Shown here piece after piece: positions 23,001 through 30,888 of a stretch of 35,580 nucleotides of DNA. The first letter of the stretch is position 1, and every line of letters starts with the position of its first letter. The DNA comes from Rhodospirillales bacterium (GTDB lineage: Bacteria; Pseudomonadota; Alphaproteobacteria; Reyranellales; Reyranellaceae): positions 1 to 35,580 of the forward strand of contig JACPOB010000197.1 of assembly GCA_016185145.1 (NCBI GenBank). The letters run 5' to 3'. Position numbers and translations under genes: made by a program. Below the pieces are notes generated by a model. The model had not been told where the DNA came from, did no database searches, and worked only from the letters and a program-made list of their open reading frames with translations.

Positions 23001-24686
23001 CTAAGCGGCACGGCCGTGGCGTAGCACACGGCCGGGCAGCTTGTCGTTGGCCGCGACCGCGTCCTTGCCGTTTCGGCGGATGATCTTGCCGTTGACGATC
23101 ACGGCGTCGACGCCGCTTGCTTCAGACACCAGCCGATCGGCGCCGGCCGGCAGATCGTAGACGCGCTTCAACGGTCCCGGACCCACCGTCTCGGGGTCGA
23201 ACACCACGACGTCGGCCGGGCGGCCTTCGGCCAGAAGGCCGCGGTCGGTGATGCCGAACATCTCGGCCGGCCGTTGCGTGAGGTTGTGAACGGCCTGCTC
23301 GATCGTAAATGTCTTCTTCTCGCGCACCCAATGGCCGAGCAGATACGTCGAATAGCAGGCGTCGCAGAGCTGGCTGGCATGCGCGCCCGCATCGGACAGC
23401 GCGATGATCGTGTTGGGATCGGTGATCAGCTCGGCCACTTCCTTCTCGTCGAAGTTCATCACGGCCATGCGGAAGCGCGCCTGCAGGTCGTTGGCGAGCG
23501 CCAAGTCGAGCGCGAGGTCCACCGGATCCTTGCCGAGCTTCGCGGCGGCGGCGGCAAGCGGCTGCTCCTCGAGCTCGCGCGCCGATGGCGCCCAGGCGAT
23601 GACCACACGGTCCCACCAGTTGCGGAAGAGGGGGGTGAGCTCACTGCGCAGCTTCTCGCGCCAGGCGGGATCGGCGTAGGCGCGACGGCGCGTGCCCGGT
23701 GCCCTGGCGTCCTCGACGGCGAGCTCGTTCATGAACTTCATGACGTCGAAGATGAAGGGCTCGGCGAAGGTGAACTCGAAGTTGAGCGGCCGGCAGCTCA
23801 CCTGCGGGATGACCAGCGCGCCCGCCTTCCGCTGCTCGGCGGCGAGGTCGAGCTGCTTGCGATGGCCGCCGGGGCCATAGAGGTAGGAGAGCAGGGCTGT
23901 CCACGTCACCGGCACGTTGTACTTGCGGCTGACCTCGGCCATGTGGCGCGTGGAGAAGTCGCGACCGATGGTGATCTGCATCAGGCCGCGCTTCAGCTCG
24001 CCCATGACGGAGACCAGCGCGTCCATCTCCTCGACGGTAGCCTGGCGGCTGGGCACGGGCTTGCCGGCGTAGCCGTTGTGGCTCACCGATACCGAGGTGC
24101 CGAAGCCGATGGCGCCCGCATCCATCGCCTCGCGCACCAGCTTCTTCATGGTGGCGATCTCGTCGGCCGTGGCGGCCCGCTCGGTCGATTCCTCGCCCAT
24201 GACGTAGAGGCGCAGCGGCGTGTGGCCGAACAGGGCGGCGACGTTGATCGCCGAGCCGTGCTTCTCCAGCGCGTCGAGATATTGCGGGAAGGTCTCGAAC
24301 GGCCAGCTGGCGCCCAGCCCCGCCTCGAGCGCTTCGAGGCTCATGCCTTCGACCTTCTCCAGCGTCTGCATGATGAGCTTGCGGTGGATCGCCTTGGTCG
24401 GCGCGACGCCGAAGCCGCAATTGCCGATCACCGTCGTGGTGACGCCATGCCAGGGCGAGATGCTGAGCATGCGATCCCACAGGATCTGGGCGTCGTAATG
24501 GGTATGCACGTCGACGAAGCCCGGCGAGACCACCTTGCCCTTGGCGTCGATGGTCGTGTCGGCGGCGCCCTCGGCTTTGCCCAGCGCCACCACTTTGCCG
24601 TCCTTGACGCCGACATCGCCCGTGAAGCCGGGCTTGCCGGAGCCGTCCACGATCGTGCCGCCTGTGATCTTGAGGTCGTAGGTCAT
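23001..24686 (-). CDS. N-acyl-D-amino-acid deacylase-type amidohydrolase
   Basis: A 561-residue metal-dependent amidohydrolase of the D-aminoacylase group. The metal-binding HxH is His61/His63 in DVHTHYDAQI. Cys90 in GNCGFGVAP is the unusual bridging-cysteine position of D-aminoacylases. The catalytic aspartate is Asp432 in ALSDAGAHASQLCD. The N- and C-terminal small beta domain is present (TGGTIVDGSGKPGF; RPADVVVFDPETV). Members hydrolyse N-acyl-D-amino acids or related cyclic or linear amides, and many environmental homologues have unknown substrates. ATG 24686 follows GAGGGG and was chosen over an in-frame TTG 24 bases upstream. It is divergent from the tartrate dehydrogenase-like gene. 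Confidence 0.9.
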   Translation of the reverse strand: MTYDLKITGGTIVDGSGKPGFTGDVGVKDGKVVALGKAEGAADTTIDAKGKVVSPGFVDVHTHYDAQILWDRMLSISPWHGVTTTVIGNCGFGVAPTKAIHRKLIMQTLEKVEGMSLEALEAGLGASWPFETFPQYLDALEKHGSAINVAALFGHTPLRLYVMGEESTERAATADEIATMKKLVREAMDAGAIGFGTSVSVSHNGYAGKPVPSRQATVEEMDALVSVMGELKRGLMQITIGRDFSTRHMAEVSRKYNVPVTWTALLSYLYGPGGHRKQLDLAAEQRKAGALVIPQVSCRPLNFEFTFAEPFIFDVMKFMNELAVEDARAPGTRRRAYADPAWREKLRSELTPLFRNWWDRVVIAWAPSARELEEQPLAAAAAKLGKDPVDLALDLALANDLQARFRMAVMNFDEKEVAELITDPNTIIALSDAGAHASQLCDACYSTYLLGHWVREKKTFTIEQAVHNLTQRPAEMFGITDRGLLAEGRPADVVVFDPETVGPGPLKRVYDLPAGADRLVSEASGVDAVIVNGKIIRRNGKDAVAANDKLPGRVLRHGRAA

Positions 24687-24754
24687 CGCTGCCCCTCGGG
24701 CTTGCTCCAAAACACCCAGCCAGTATACGTCGTTCAGCGCCGCAGGAGGAAAGC

Positions 24755-25822
24755 ATGGCCAAGCATAAGATCGCGCTCATTCCGGGAGACGGAATCGGCA
24801 AGGAAGTTCTGCCCGAAGGCGTGCGCGTGCTCGAAGCCGCGGCGCGGCGCTTCAATTTCCAGCTTGAGTTCACCGACTTCGACTGGTCGTGCGATCGCCT
24901 GCTGCAGACCGGAAAGATGATGCCCGACGACGGCATGGAGCAGCTCAAGCAGTTCGAGAGCATCTTTCTGGGCGCCGTCGGCTGGCCGGGCGTGCCCGAC
25001 CACGTTTCGCTGTGGGGCCTGTTGATCCCGATCCGCCGAGATTTCGACGAGTACGTGAACCTGCGTCCCGTGCGCCTGTTCGAGGGCGTTCCGTCGCCGC
25101 TCGCCAACCGCAAGCCGGGCGAGATCGATTTCTGGGTGGTGCGCGAGAACACCGAGGGCGAGTACAGCCAGATCGGCGGCCGCATGTTCCAGGGCACCGA
25201 CGCCGAATTCGCCATCCAGGAGGCGATCTTCACGCGCAAGGGCGTCGACCGCGTGCTGAAGTTCGCCTTCGAGTTCGCGAGCAAGACCAAGAAGAAGCAC
25301 GTGACGTCGGCCACCAAGTCCAACGGCATCATCCACACGATGCCGTTCTGGGACGAGCGCTTCGCCGAGATGAAGAAGCACTATCCCGACATCAAGGCCG
25401 ACCAGTACCACATCGACATCCTGACGGCGCACTTCGTGCGCAACCCCGACTGGTTCGACGTCGTGGTCGGCTCCAACCTGTTCGGCGATATCCTGTCGGA
25501 CCTGGGCCCGGCGCTCACCGGCTCGATCGGCGTGGCGCCGTCCGGCAACATCAATCCCGAGCGCAAGTTCCCCTCGATGTTCGAGCCGGTGCACGGCTCG
25601 GCCCCCGACATCGCCGGCAAGTACATCGCCAACCCGATCGGCCAGATCTGGTCGGGAGCCATGATGGTGCGACATCTCGGCTATCCCGAGGCTGCGGAGG
25701 CCATCGAACGCGCGATTGCCGCGTCTTTGGTGGAAGGCGGCCCCAGGACCCGGGACCTGGGCGGCAATGGCGACACTAAGACCGTCGGTGCGGCCATTGC
25801 GGAGCTTGTGAAGACAGTGTAG
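24755..25822 (+). CDS. Tartrate/D-malate-type dehydrogenase (isopropylmalate dehydrogenase family)
   Basis: A 355-residue NAD- and divalent-metal-dependent beta-decarboxylating dehydrogenase. IALIPGDGIGKEV is the shared family N-terminus. VVRENTEGEYSQIGGRMFQG is the pattern of the tartrate dehydrogenase/D-malate dehydrogenase branch. The catalytic Lys/Asp region is present (HIDILTAHFVRNPDWFDVVVGSNLFGDILSD), and EPVHGSAPDIAGK closes the active site. Likely reactions are oxidation of tartrate, or oxidative decarboxylation of D-malate to pyruvate; 3-isopropylmalate dehydrogenase is less likely given the branch pattern and lack of leu neighbours. AGGAGG precedes the ATG. A Bug-type binding protein follows 36 bases later, so uptake and oxidation of a hydroxy-dicarboxylate are probably linked. 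Confidence 0.9.
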   Translation: MAKHKIALIPGDGIGKEVLPEGVRVLEAAARRFNFQLEFTDFDWSCDRLLQTGKMMPDDGMEQLKQFESIFLGAVGWPGVPDHVSLWGLLIPIRRDFDEYVNLRPVRLFEGVPSPLANRKPGEIDFWVVRENTEGEYSQIGGRMFQGTDAEFAIQEAIFTRKGVDRVLKFAFEFASKTKKKHVTSATKSNGIIHTMPFWDERFAEMKKHYPDIKADQYHIDILTAHFVRNPDWFDVVVGSNLFGDILSDLGPALTGSIGVAPSGNINPERKFPSMFEPVHGSAPDIAGKYIANPIGQIWSGAMMVRHLGYPEAAEAIERAIAASLVEGGPRTRDLGGNGDTKTVGAAIAELVKTV

Positions 25823-25858
25823 CTCGCCCTGCAGTTGCACTGTTTCAGGGAGATCAAG

Positions 25859-26842
25859 ATGAAAAGACGCGTCCTGCTGGGCGGCGTCGCTGCTAGCGGC
25901 CTGGCGGCCCTGCCGCTTGGCGCCATGGCCCAGGCCTGGCCGAGCAAGCCCATCACCGTGGTTGTGCCGTTCGCGGCTGGCGGCCCGACCGATGCGCTCG
26001 CCCGCATCCTCTGCCAGCGCATGGGCGAGGCGCTGGGCCAGCAGCTGATCGTGGAGAATGTCGGCGGCGCCGGCGGCACGATCGGCGTCGCCAAGGTCGC
26101 GCGTGCGACGCCCGACGGCTACACGCTCGCCTTCACCCACATGGGCACGCTCGCCGTCAACATCGCGCTCTATAAGTCGCTGCCCTACGACAGCCAGAAG
26201 GATTTCGAGCCGGTCGGGCTCGGCGGCACCAACCCGATGGTGCTGGTCACCAAGAAGGACCTGCCGGCCAAGACCTTCCAGGAGTTCCAGGCATACGTGA
26301 AGGCCAACGAGAAGAAGGTCCAGTACGGCATGGCCGGCATTGGCGCCGCCTCGCATCTCGGCGGCCTGATGCTGAACAGCATGATGAAGGTCGACGTGCT
26401 GGAGATCCCCTACAAGGGAACGGGTCCGGCGCTGAACGATCTGGTGTCCGGCCAGTTCGACTACATGGTCGACCAGGCCGTGAACGTGCTGCCGCAGATC
26501 AAGAGCGGGAACATCAAGGCGCTGGGCGTGTCGACGACCAAGCGCCTGTCGCAGCTCCCCGACGTGCCGACCATCGACGAGTCCGGCCTCAAGGGCTACG
26601 AGGTCACGATCTGGAACGGCTTCTTCGCGCCCAAGGGCACGCCCAAGGACGTCGTCGCCAAGCTCAACCAGGCGCTGGTCGCGGCGCTGTCGGACGAGAA
26701 GGTGAAGGTCCGCCTGACCGAGCTCGCCGTCGACCTGCCCGAAGGCAAGGAGACGACGCCGGAGGCGCTCGGTGCGCAGCTCAAGGCGTCGATCGACAAG
26801 TGGGTGCCCGCCGTGCGAGCCGCCGGCGTCAAGCCGGAGTAG
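25859..26842 (+). CDS. Bug/TctC family substrate-binding protein
   Basis: A 327-residue periplasmic carboxylate-binding protein of the tripartite tricarboxylate transporter type. A signal peptide (MKRRVLLGGVAASGLAALPLGAMAQA) precedes WPSKPITVVVPFAAGGPTD, then ENVGGAGGTIG, TPDGYTL and YGMAGIGAASHLGG. The PYKGTGPALNDLVSGQ stretch is the family ligand-domain signature. The ATG at 25859 follows GGGAGATCAAG; an in-frame start upstream would spoil the signal peptide. It is in an apparent operon with the tartrate/D-malate-type dehydrogenase, suggesting a hydroxy-dicarboxylate ligand, though Bug proteins can also bind unrelated ligands. A terminator hairpin follows. Confidence 0.93.
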   Translation: MKRRVLLGGVAASGLAALPLGAMAQAWPSKPITVVVPFAAGGPTDALARILCQRMGEALGQQLIVENVGGAGGTIGVAKVARATPDGYTLAFTHMGTLAVNIALYKSLPYDSQKDFEPVGLGGTNPMVLVTKKDLPAKTFQEFQAYVKANEKKVQYGMAGIGAASHLGGLMLNSMMKVDVLEIPYKGTGPALNDLVSGQFDYMVDQAVNVLPQIKSGNIKALGVSTTKRLSQLPDVPTIDESGLKGYEVTIWNGFFAPKGTPKDVVAKLNQALVAALSDEKVKVRLTELAVDLPEGKETTPEALGAQLKASIDKWVPAVRAAGVKPE

Positions 26843-26865
26843 GGCAGACGCGCTTCACGATAGGG

Positions 26866-26892
26866 AAGGGCCGCCGGCGGGCGGCCCTTTTC
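26866..26892 (+). terminator. Rho-independent terminator after the dehydrogenase-Bug operon
   Basis: AAGGGCCGCC (26866-26875) pairs with GGCGGCCCTT (26880-26889) around GGCG, ending in a TTTT run. It overlaps the stop codon of the convergent LysR gene by two bases, so it may also affect the 3' end of that transcript. Confidence 0.82.
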
Positions 26893-27820
26893 ATTTGACG
26901 CTCCGGATGATCCCGGTCGCGCGATCGAGCGTGTCCTTGAGAGCGCCGGCCAGGGCTTCCTGCAGTTTCTTCGCCGCGAGGCTCGGCGGCCGGCGCGGAT
27001 GATGCAGAAGCGCGAGCGCGCGCTTGATGCCGGGCCGGCGCAGCCGGTTGACCTGAAGGTCCGGGCGGCCGAGCTCGGGCGCGATGGCCACCAGCGGCAG
27101 GATCGTCGCCCACCGGCCCGACTTCACCAGCTCGAGAGTGGGCGCGATCGCATCCATCTCCAGGCGGGGACTGGTCGGGGCGGCCCGCCGCCGGCGCCGC
27201 GGCTCGACGGGAATGCGCAGTCGGCCCTGGCCGGCGGTCGGCATGATGAGGGGCAGACGCTGCAACTCGGTGCAGTCGAACGGCCCCGGTGCGGCGAGCC
27301 CAGACGCCCGGCCGGTGACGAGCACGAGTTCCTCGCGGATCAGCCGCTCGACGGTGAGCGCGCCCGGCTGCAACGGGTCGTTCACGATCGCGCAGTCGAG
27401 CTCGCCGGCGTCGACTTTCGCGAGGAGCGTCGTGCTGTAGCCTTCCGTCACCTGCACTGAAACGTCGGGCAGCACGTCGCAATATGTCTGGAGGGCGGCC
27501 GGGACGACGGCCGGCATGAGCGACGGAACGATGCCGACGCGCACCGTGCCCGACGCCGCACCGCCCATGTCGATCATCTGACGACGGACGTTCTCGAAGC
27601 CGCGGGCGAGGGGAAGAGCCAGCTCATAAAAGCGCCTGCCCTCGGCCGTCGGCGTCACGCCGCGGGAGCTTCTCTCGAACAGCACGACGCCGAGGTCGCG
27701 CTCCAGCTTGGCGATCAACATGCTGAGTGCGGGCTGGACGACGCCGAGCCGGCTCGCCGCGCGCGTGACGCTGCCTTCCTCGTAGAGGCAGAGGAAGCTG
27801 TGAACCTGCCGATAGTCCAT
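26891..27820 (-). CDS. LysR family transcriptional regulator
   Basis: A 309-residue LysR-type regulator. The N-terminal winged helix-turn-helix is MDYRQVHSFLCLYEEGSVTRAASRLGVVQPALSMLIAKLERDLGVVLFERSSRGVTPTAEG (residues 1-61). The two-lobed effector domain starts near 92 (GTVRVGIVPSLMP). The ATG at 27820 is set by the conserved N-terminus; longer frames upstream overlap the divergent TauD gene antisense and were rejected. The C-terminal region is arginine-rich (EPRRRRRAAPTSPRLEMD), which is slightly unusual. It is divergent from a TauD-type dioxygenase and a Bug protein over an AT-rich 78-base gap, the classic layout of a LysR regulator and its target operon. Confidence 0.92.
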   Translation of the reverse strand: MDYRQVHSFLCLYEEGSVTRAASRLGVVQPALSMLIAKLERDLGVVLFERSSRGVTPTAEGRRFYELALPLARGFENVRRQMIDMGGAASGTVRVGIVPSLMPAVVPAALQTYCDVLPDVSVQVTEGYSTTLLAKVDAGELDCAIVNDPLQPGALTVERLIREELVLVTGRASGLAAPGPFDCTELQRLPLIMPTAGQGRLRIPVEPRRRRRAAPTSPRLEMDAIAPTLELVKSGRWATILPLVAIAPELGRPDLQVNRLRRPGIKRALALLHHPRRPPSLAAKKLQEALAGALKDTLDRATGIIRSVK

Positions 27821-27898
27821 GAATCCGATATCACTAATATTGATGATACCGCGGACATTATCGATCGATATTATCAGTGCCAAGCGAGGAGGAAGCGA
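27821..27898. promoter_or_regulatory. Divergent LysR/TauD promoter region
   Basis: This 78-base gap is far richer in A/T than its surroundings. It contains TATCACTAATATTGATGATA-type sequence near 27829-27848 and a perfect 12-base palindrome, TATCGATCGATA, at 27859-27870. These are candidate LysR-binding and promoter sequences. GAGGAGGAAGCG just before the ATG is the TauD ribosome-binding site. Confidence 0.55.
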
Positions 27899-28762
27899 AT
27901 GGCCGAAGTGATCCCGATCAAGCCGCACATCGGCGCCGAGGTCCGGGGCGTGGATCTGACGAAGCTGAGCGACGACGATTTCGCCGTCATCTATCGCGCC
28001 TACCTCGAGCGCAACGTCGTCGTCATCCGCGACCAGAAGCTCGACATCGGCGAATACCTCGACTACAGCCGTCGCTTCGGCGTCGTGCAGCCCCATATCT
28101 CGCGCACCACGCGCCACCCGGATCATCCCGAGGTGACGCTTCTCGGCGCCAATGCCGTGCGCAAGGACGGCAAGGTCGACGACGCCGTGCACAAGCGCGG
28201 CAACGACTGGCACACCGACCTGCCCTATGCGAAATCGCCTGCCAAGGCCACGCAGCTCTATGCCGTCGAGATCCCCACGCACGGCGGCGACACGCTGTTC
28301 GCCAACATGTATGCGGCCTACGACGCGCTTCCCGACCGGTTGAAGTCCCGTATCGAGGGGCTGACGGGCCATTTCCGCTACGGCGGCGCCAGGCGCTACG
28401 GCCACGAGCTCCTCGACGAGCAGCATCGCCGCAACCCGCCGGAGGCGTTCCATCCGATTGCGCGCGTTCATCCGGAGACGGGGCGCAAGGCGCTCTACGT
28501 CAATCCGATCCACAGCTTCGGCATCGTCGGCCTGGACCAGGAGGAGGGCGACGAACTCCTGCAGGAGCTCTTCACCTACATGATCCAGCCGGACGCGGAC
28601 TACCGCCACAACTGGCGCGTCGGCGACGTCGTGATATGGGACAACCGCTCATCGATCCACGCCGCGGCGGGCGACCATCCGCCGGACCAGGCGCGCATCC
28701 ACTGGCGCGTCACCATCATGGAATATGGCTTCCAGCCGGACGCCGTGCGGCCGGCGGCTTGA
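27899..28762 (+). CDS. TauD/TfdA family Fe(II)/2-oxoglutarate dioxygenase
   Basis: A 287-residue oxygenase of the taurine/2,4-D dioxygenase family. Metal ligands His105 and Asp107 are in DWHTDLPY and the distal His254 in DNRSSIHAA; Arg270 in IHWRVT is the 2-oxoglutarate ligand. The N-terminus PIKPHIGAEVRGVDL is characteristic. Start 27899 (ATG) has GAGGAGGAAG upstream. Family members hydroxylate sulfonates, phenoxyacetates, carnitine precursors or other small acids. No taurine ABC transporter genes are nearby; instead a Bug-type binding protein follows 41 bases after its stop, and a LysR gene is divergent. A carboxylic acid substrate supplied by that binding protein is an inference. Confidence 0.93.
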   Translation: MAEVIPIKPHIGAEVRGVDLTKLSDDDFAVIYRAYLERNVVVIRDQKLDIGEYLDYSRRFGVVQPHISRTTRHPDHPEVTLLGANAVRKDGKVDDAVHKRGNDWHTDLPYAKSPAKATQLYAVEIPTHGGDTLFANMYAAYDALPDRLKSRIEGLTGHFRYGGARRYGHELLDEQHRRNPPEAFHPIARVHPETGRKALYVNPIHSFGIVGLDQEEGDELLQELFTYMIQPDADYRHNWRVGDVVIWDNRSSIHAAAGDHPPDQARIHWRVTIMEYGFQPDAVRPAA

Positions 28763-28803
28763 ACGGCAAAAGCAAAACCATGACCAGGGGAGGATTTCGG
28801 GAC

Positions 28804-29787
28804 ATGACTGGCAGCGTGATCGCGCGGCGAACGCTTCTTGCCGGCGCTGTCTTCGGCGCGACGATGTCGGGGCGGGCGCACGCCCAGGCATTTCCGACAA
28901 AGCTCGTTCGCATCGTGGTGCCGCAGACGCCCGGCGGCGCTTCCGACATCCTCGCGCGCATCGTCGCCCAGAGGCTGGCGGCGCTGTGGGGCCAGACGGT
29001 CATCATCGAAAACAAGCCTGGCGCGGGCGGTGTCGTCGGCACCGAATTCGTCGCCAAGGCGCCGGCTGACGGCTACACGCTGCTCATGAGCTATGCTGGG
29101 ACGCAGGCGATCAATCCCAGCCTCTACACCAAGCTGCCGTTCGATTCGGTCGAGGACTTCCAGCCTGTCGCGACCGTGGCCTCGCTGCCTTTCGCGATCG
29201 TCGTCCATCCGTCGATCCCGGCCCGGAATTTCCAGGAGTTCGTCGCCCTTGTCCGGCAGAAGCCGGGCGAGATCACCTATGGCTCCTCGGGCAACGGCTC
29301 GGTCAATCACCTGATCGGCGAGATGGTGAATACCGAGTTCGGCATTCGCATGGTGCACGTGCCCTATCGCGGGATCGCTCCGGCGGTGAACGATCTCGTC
29401 AGCGGGCAGATTCAGGCGGCGGTGCCGACGCTGCCTTCGGCGCTTCCCTTTGTGACCCAGGGCTCGGTCCGCGCCCTCGTCGTCACCAGCGCGTCCCGCG
29501 CCGAGGCGGCGCCCGACATCCCGACGCTGGCCGAATCGGGAGCGCCCGGCTTCGACGTCGATCCCTGGTTCGGGCTGCTGGCGCCCGCCGGCGTTCCGGC
29601 GGCGGTCGTCACGAAGATCAACGCCGACGTCGGCAAGGTCTTGGGCGAGCAGGAGGTGCGGGTGCTCTTCAAGCAGCAGGGCGCCACGCCGCTGATCACG
29701 AGTCCGGAGCAATTCCGGGCGATGCTGAAGTCGGACGTCGAGAAGTGGGCGAAGGTCGTCAAGGCCTCCGGAGCCAAGCTCGACTGA
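28804..29787 (+). CDS. Bug/TctC family substrate-binding protein
   Basis: A 327-residue periplasmic binding protein. The signal peptide carries a twin-arginine pair (ARRTLLAGAVFGATMSGRAHAQA), then FPTKLVRIVVPQTPGGASDILARIVA, ENKPGAGG, ADGYTLLMSYAG, YGSSGNGSVNHL and HVPYRGIAPAVNDLVSGQ, all typical of the family. The ATG at 28804 is preceded by AGGGGAGGA; the in-frame ATG at 28780 has no ribosome-binding site. It is co-directional with and close to the TauD gene and probably in the LysR-controlled operon. No TctA/TctB genes are present, so the membrane part must be elsewhere or shared. Its stop lies 6 bases from the convergent PhoD-like gene. Confidence 0.92.
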   Translation: MTGSVIARRTLLAGAVFGATMSGRAHAQAFPTKLVRIVVPQTPGGASDILARIVAQRLAALWGQTVIIENKPGAGGVVGTEFVAKAPADGYTLLMSYAGTQAINPSLYTKLPFDSVEDFQPVATVASLPFAIVVHPSIPARNFQEFVALVRQKPGEITYGSSGNGSVNHLIGEMVNTEFGIRMVHVPYRGIAPAVNDLVSGQIQAAVPTLPSALPFVTQGSVRALVVTSASRAEAAPDIPTLAESGAPGFDVDPWFGLLAPAGVPAAVVTKINADVGKVLGEQEVRVLFKQQGATPLITSPEQFRAMLKSDVEKWAKVVKASGAKLD

Positions 29788-29793
29788 CGCGCG

Positions 29794-30840
29794 TCACCCC
29801 ACGCCGATCGTCTGGAAGTCGATCGCGACCTGCCGCTGCGTCGTGCCGCCCTCGTCGCGCAGCGCCAGTGTGACCTGCCGTGCCCACCAGTCGATGTCGA
29901 CGACGCCGAAGTTCGGCGCCGCATAGAGCGCGCCGAGGCGATTGGGCCCGGGTTCCTTGGCGGCGGAGAAGGCCTTGTTGATGCCGCTCGACGTCACCTC
30001 GTAGAGCGGCGGCATGTCGGCCGGCGCCTCGCGATAGAGCGCGCCGACGTGTCGATCGCCCGACAGCAGCACGACGCCCTTGGCCCGTGCGTCGCGAATT
30101 GTGTCGATCAGCTTCTGGCGCTCGAGCGGGAAATTGCCCCAGCGCTCCCAGCCGTGGCCCTCCGCCAGCACCTGGATGCTCGACACGAGCAAGCGGACTT
30201 CGGCGGGCTTGCGCAGTTCCGCGGCGAGCCATGCCCACTGTGTCTCGCCCAGCATGGTCTTGGCCGGATCGGGATCGGGCACATAGCGCTCCTTGCCCGG
30301 CGCGCCGCGCTGGTCGGTGATCTTGAGCGGCGAGCGGAACCAGCGCATGTCGAGCAAGATGATCTGCACGCGCATGCCCGGCGGGCCGATGATGTGCGAA
30401 TCGTAGATGCCCTCGCGCGTGCGCCGCACGTCGTTCGCCGGCACCTTCCAGAAGTCGGGGAAGAGCTCTTTCGACACCGCCTTGTGGGGAAAGTCGCCGC
30501 CGCCGTCGTTCAGTCCGTAGTCGTGGTCGTCCCAGACCGCGAGATGGCTGACGCTGTCGCGCAGCTTGTTGTAGCCCGCAATGGCGTCCGCGGTGGCGTA
30601 GGCCTTGCGCAAGGGGCCGGCGTCGGCGGTATTGAAATCGCCATAGACGTTGTCGCCGGCGAAGATGAAAAGCTCGGGCTTGTAGGCGAGAATGGCATCC
30701 CAGATGGGCTGGGTATCGGCCTGCTCGGCACACGAGCCGAAGGCGATGCGCGTCAGTGGGCGCCGGGCCTGGGCGGAGAGGCCGGCGGGCGCCAGCGCGG
30801 CCGCGGCCATGAGTTGGGCAAGAGTGCGACGGTAGAACAT
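29794..30840 (-). CDS. PhoD-like metallophosphatase (alkaline phosphatase D family)
   Basis: A 348-residue exported phosphatase/phosphodiesterase. The N-terminus MFYRRTLAQLMAAAALAPAG carries a twin-arginine motif and a hydrophobic stretch ending SAQA, consistent with Tat export as for PhoD. Metal-binding motifs appear in order: FGSC (34-37), GDNVYGD (62-68), WDDHDYG (103-109) and later SGDRHVG, which fits the PhoD metallophosphatase fold. It is shorter than Bacillus PhoD and lacks its N-terminal domain, like many proteobacterial members. ATG 30840 gives the compact signal peptide; a GTG four codons upstream is possible. Substrate (phosphodiesters, teichoic-acid-like or lipid phosphates) is unknown. 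It is divergent from a small membrane protein. Confidence 0.9.
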   Translation of the reverse strand: MFYRRTLAQLMAAAALAPAGLSAQARRPLTRIAFGSCAEQADTQPIWDAILAYKPELFIFAGDNVYGDFNTADAGPLRKAYATADAIAGYNKLRDSVSHLAVWDDHDYGLNDGGGDFPHKAVSKELFPDFWKVPANDVRRTREGIYDSHIIGPPGMRVQIILLDMRWFRSPLKITDQRGAPGKERYVPDPDPAKTMLGETQWAWLAAELRKPAEVRLLVSSIQVLAEGHGWERWGNFPLERQKLIDTIRDARAKGVVLLSGDRHVGALYREAPADMPPLYEVTSSGINKAFSAAKEPGPNRLGALYAAPNFGVVDIDWWARQVTLALRDEGGTTQRQVAIDFQTIGVG

Positions 30841-30888
30841 GGTAGTGGTCACCCAAATGCCAGGATTGCACCTTTAGTTGTCACTGTC

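Noticed and set aside
24755..25822. leuB (3-isopropylmalate dehydrogenase)
   Set aside because: The motif VVRENTEGEYSQIGGR and the neighbours fit the tartrate/D-malate branch better than leucine synthesis.
23274..26356. Long antisense frames opposite the amidohydrolase (+) and opposite the tartrate-type dehydrogenase and Bug genes (-)
   Set aside because: No family features; composition artefacts overlapping well-supported genes.
26891..28609. A 572-codon reading of the LysR gene that runs into the TauD gene antisense
   Set aside because: The LysR N-terminus is fixed at 27820 by MDYRQVHSFL; the extension is antisense TauD sequence.
27899..28762. Taurine dioxygenase tauD specifically
   Set aside because: Family ligands fit, but no tauABC or sulfonate context is present; only the family name is supported.
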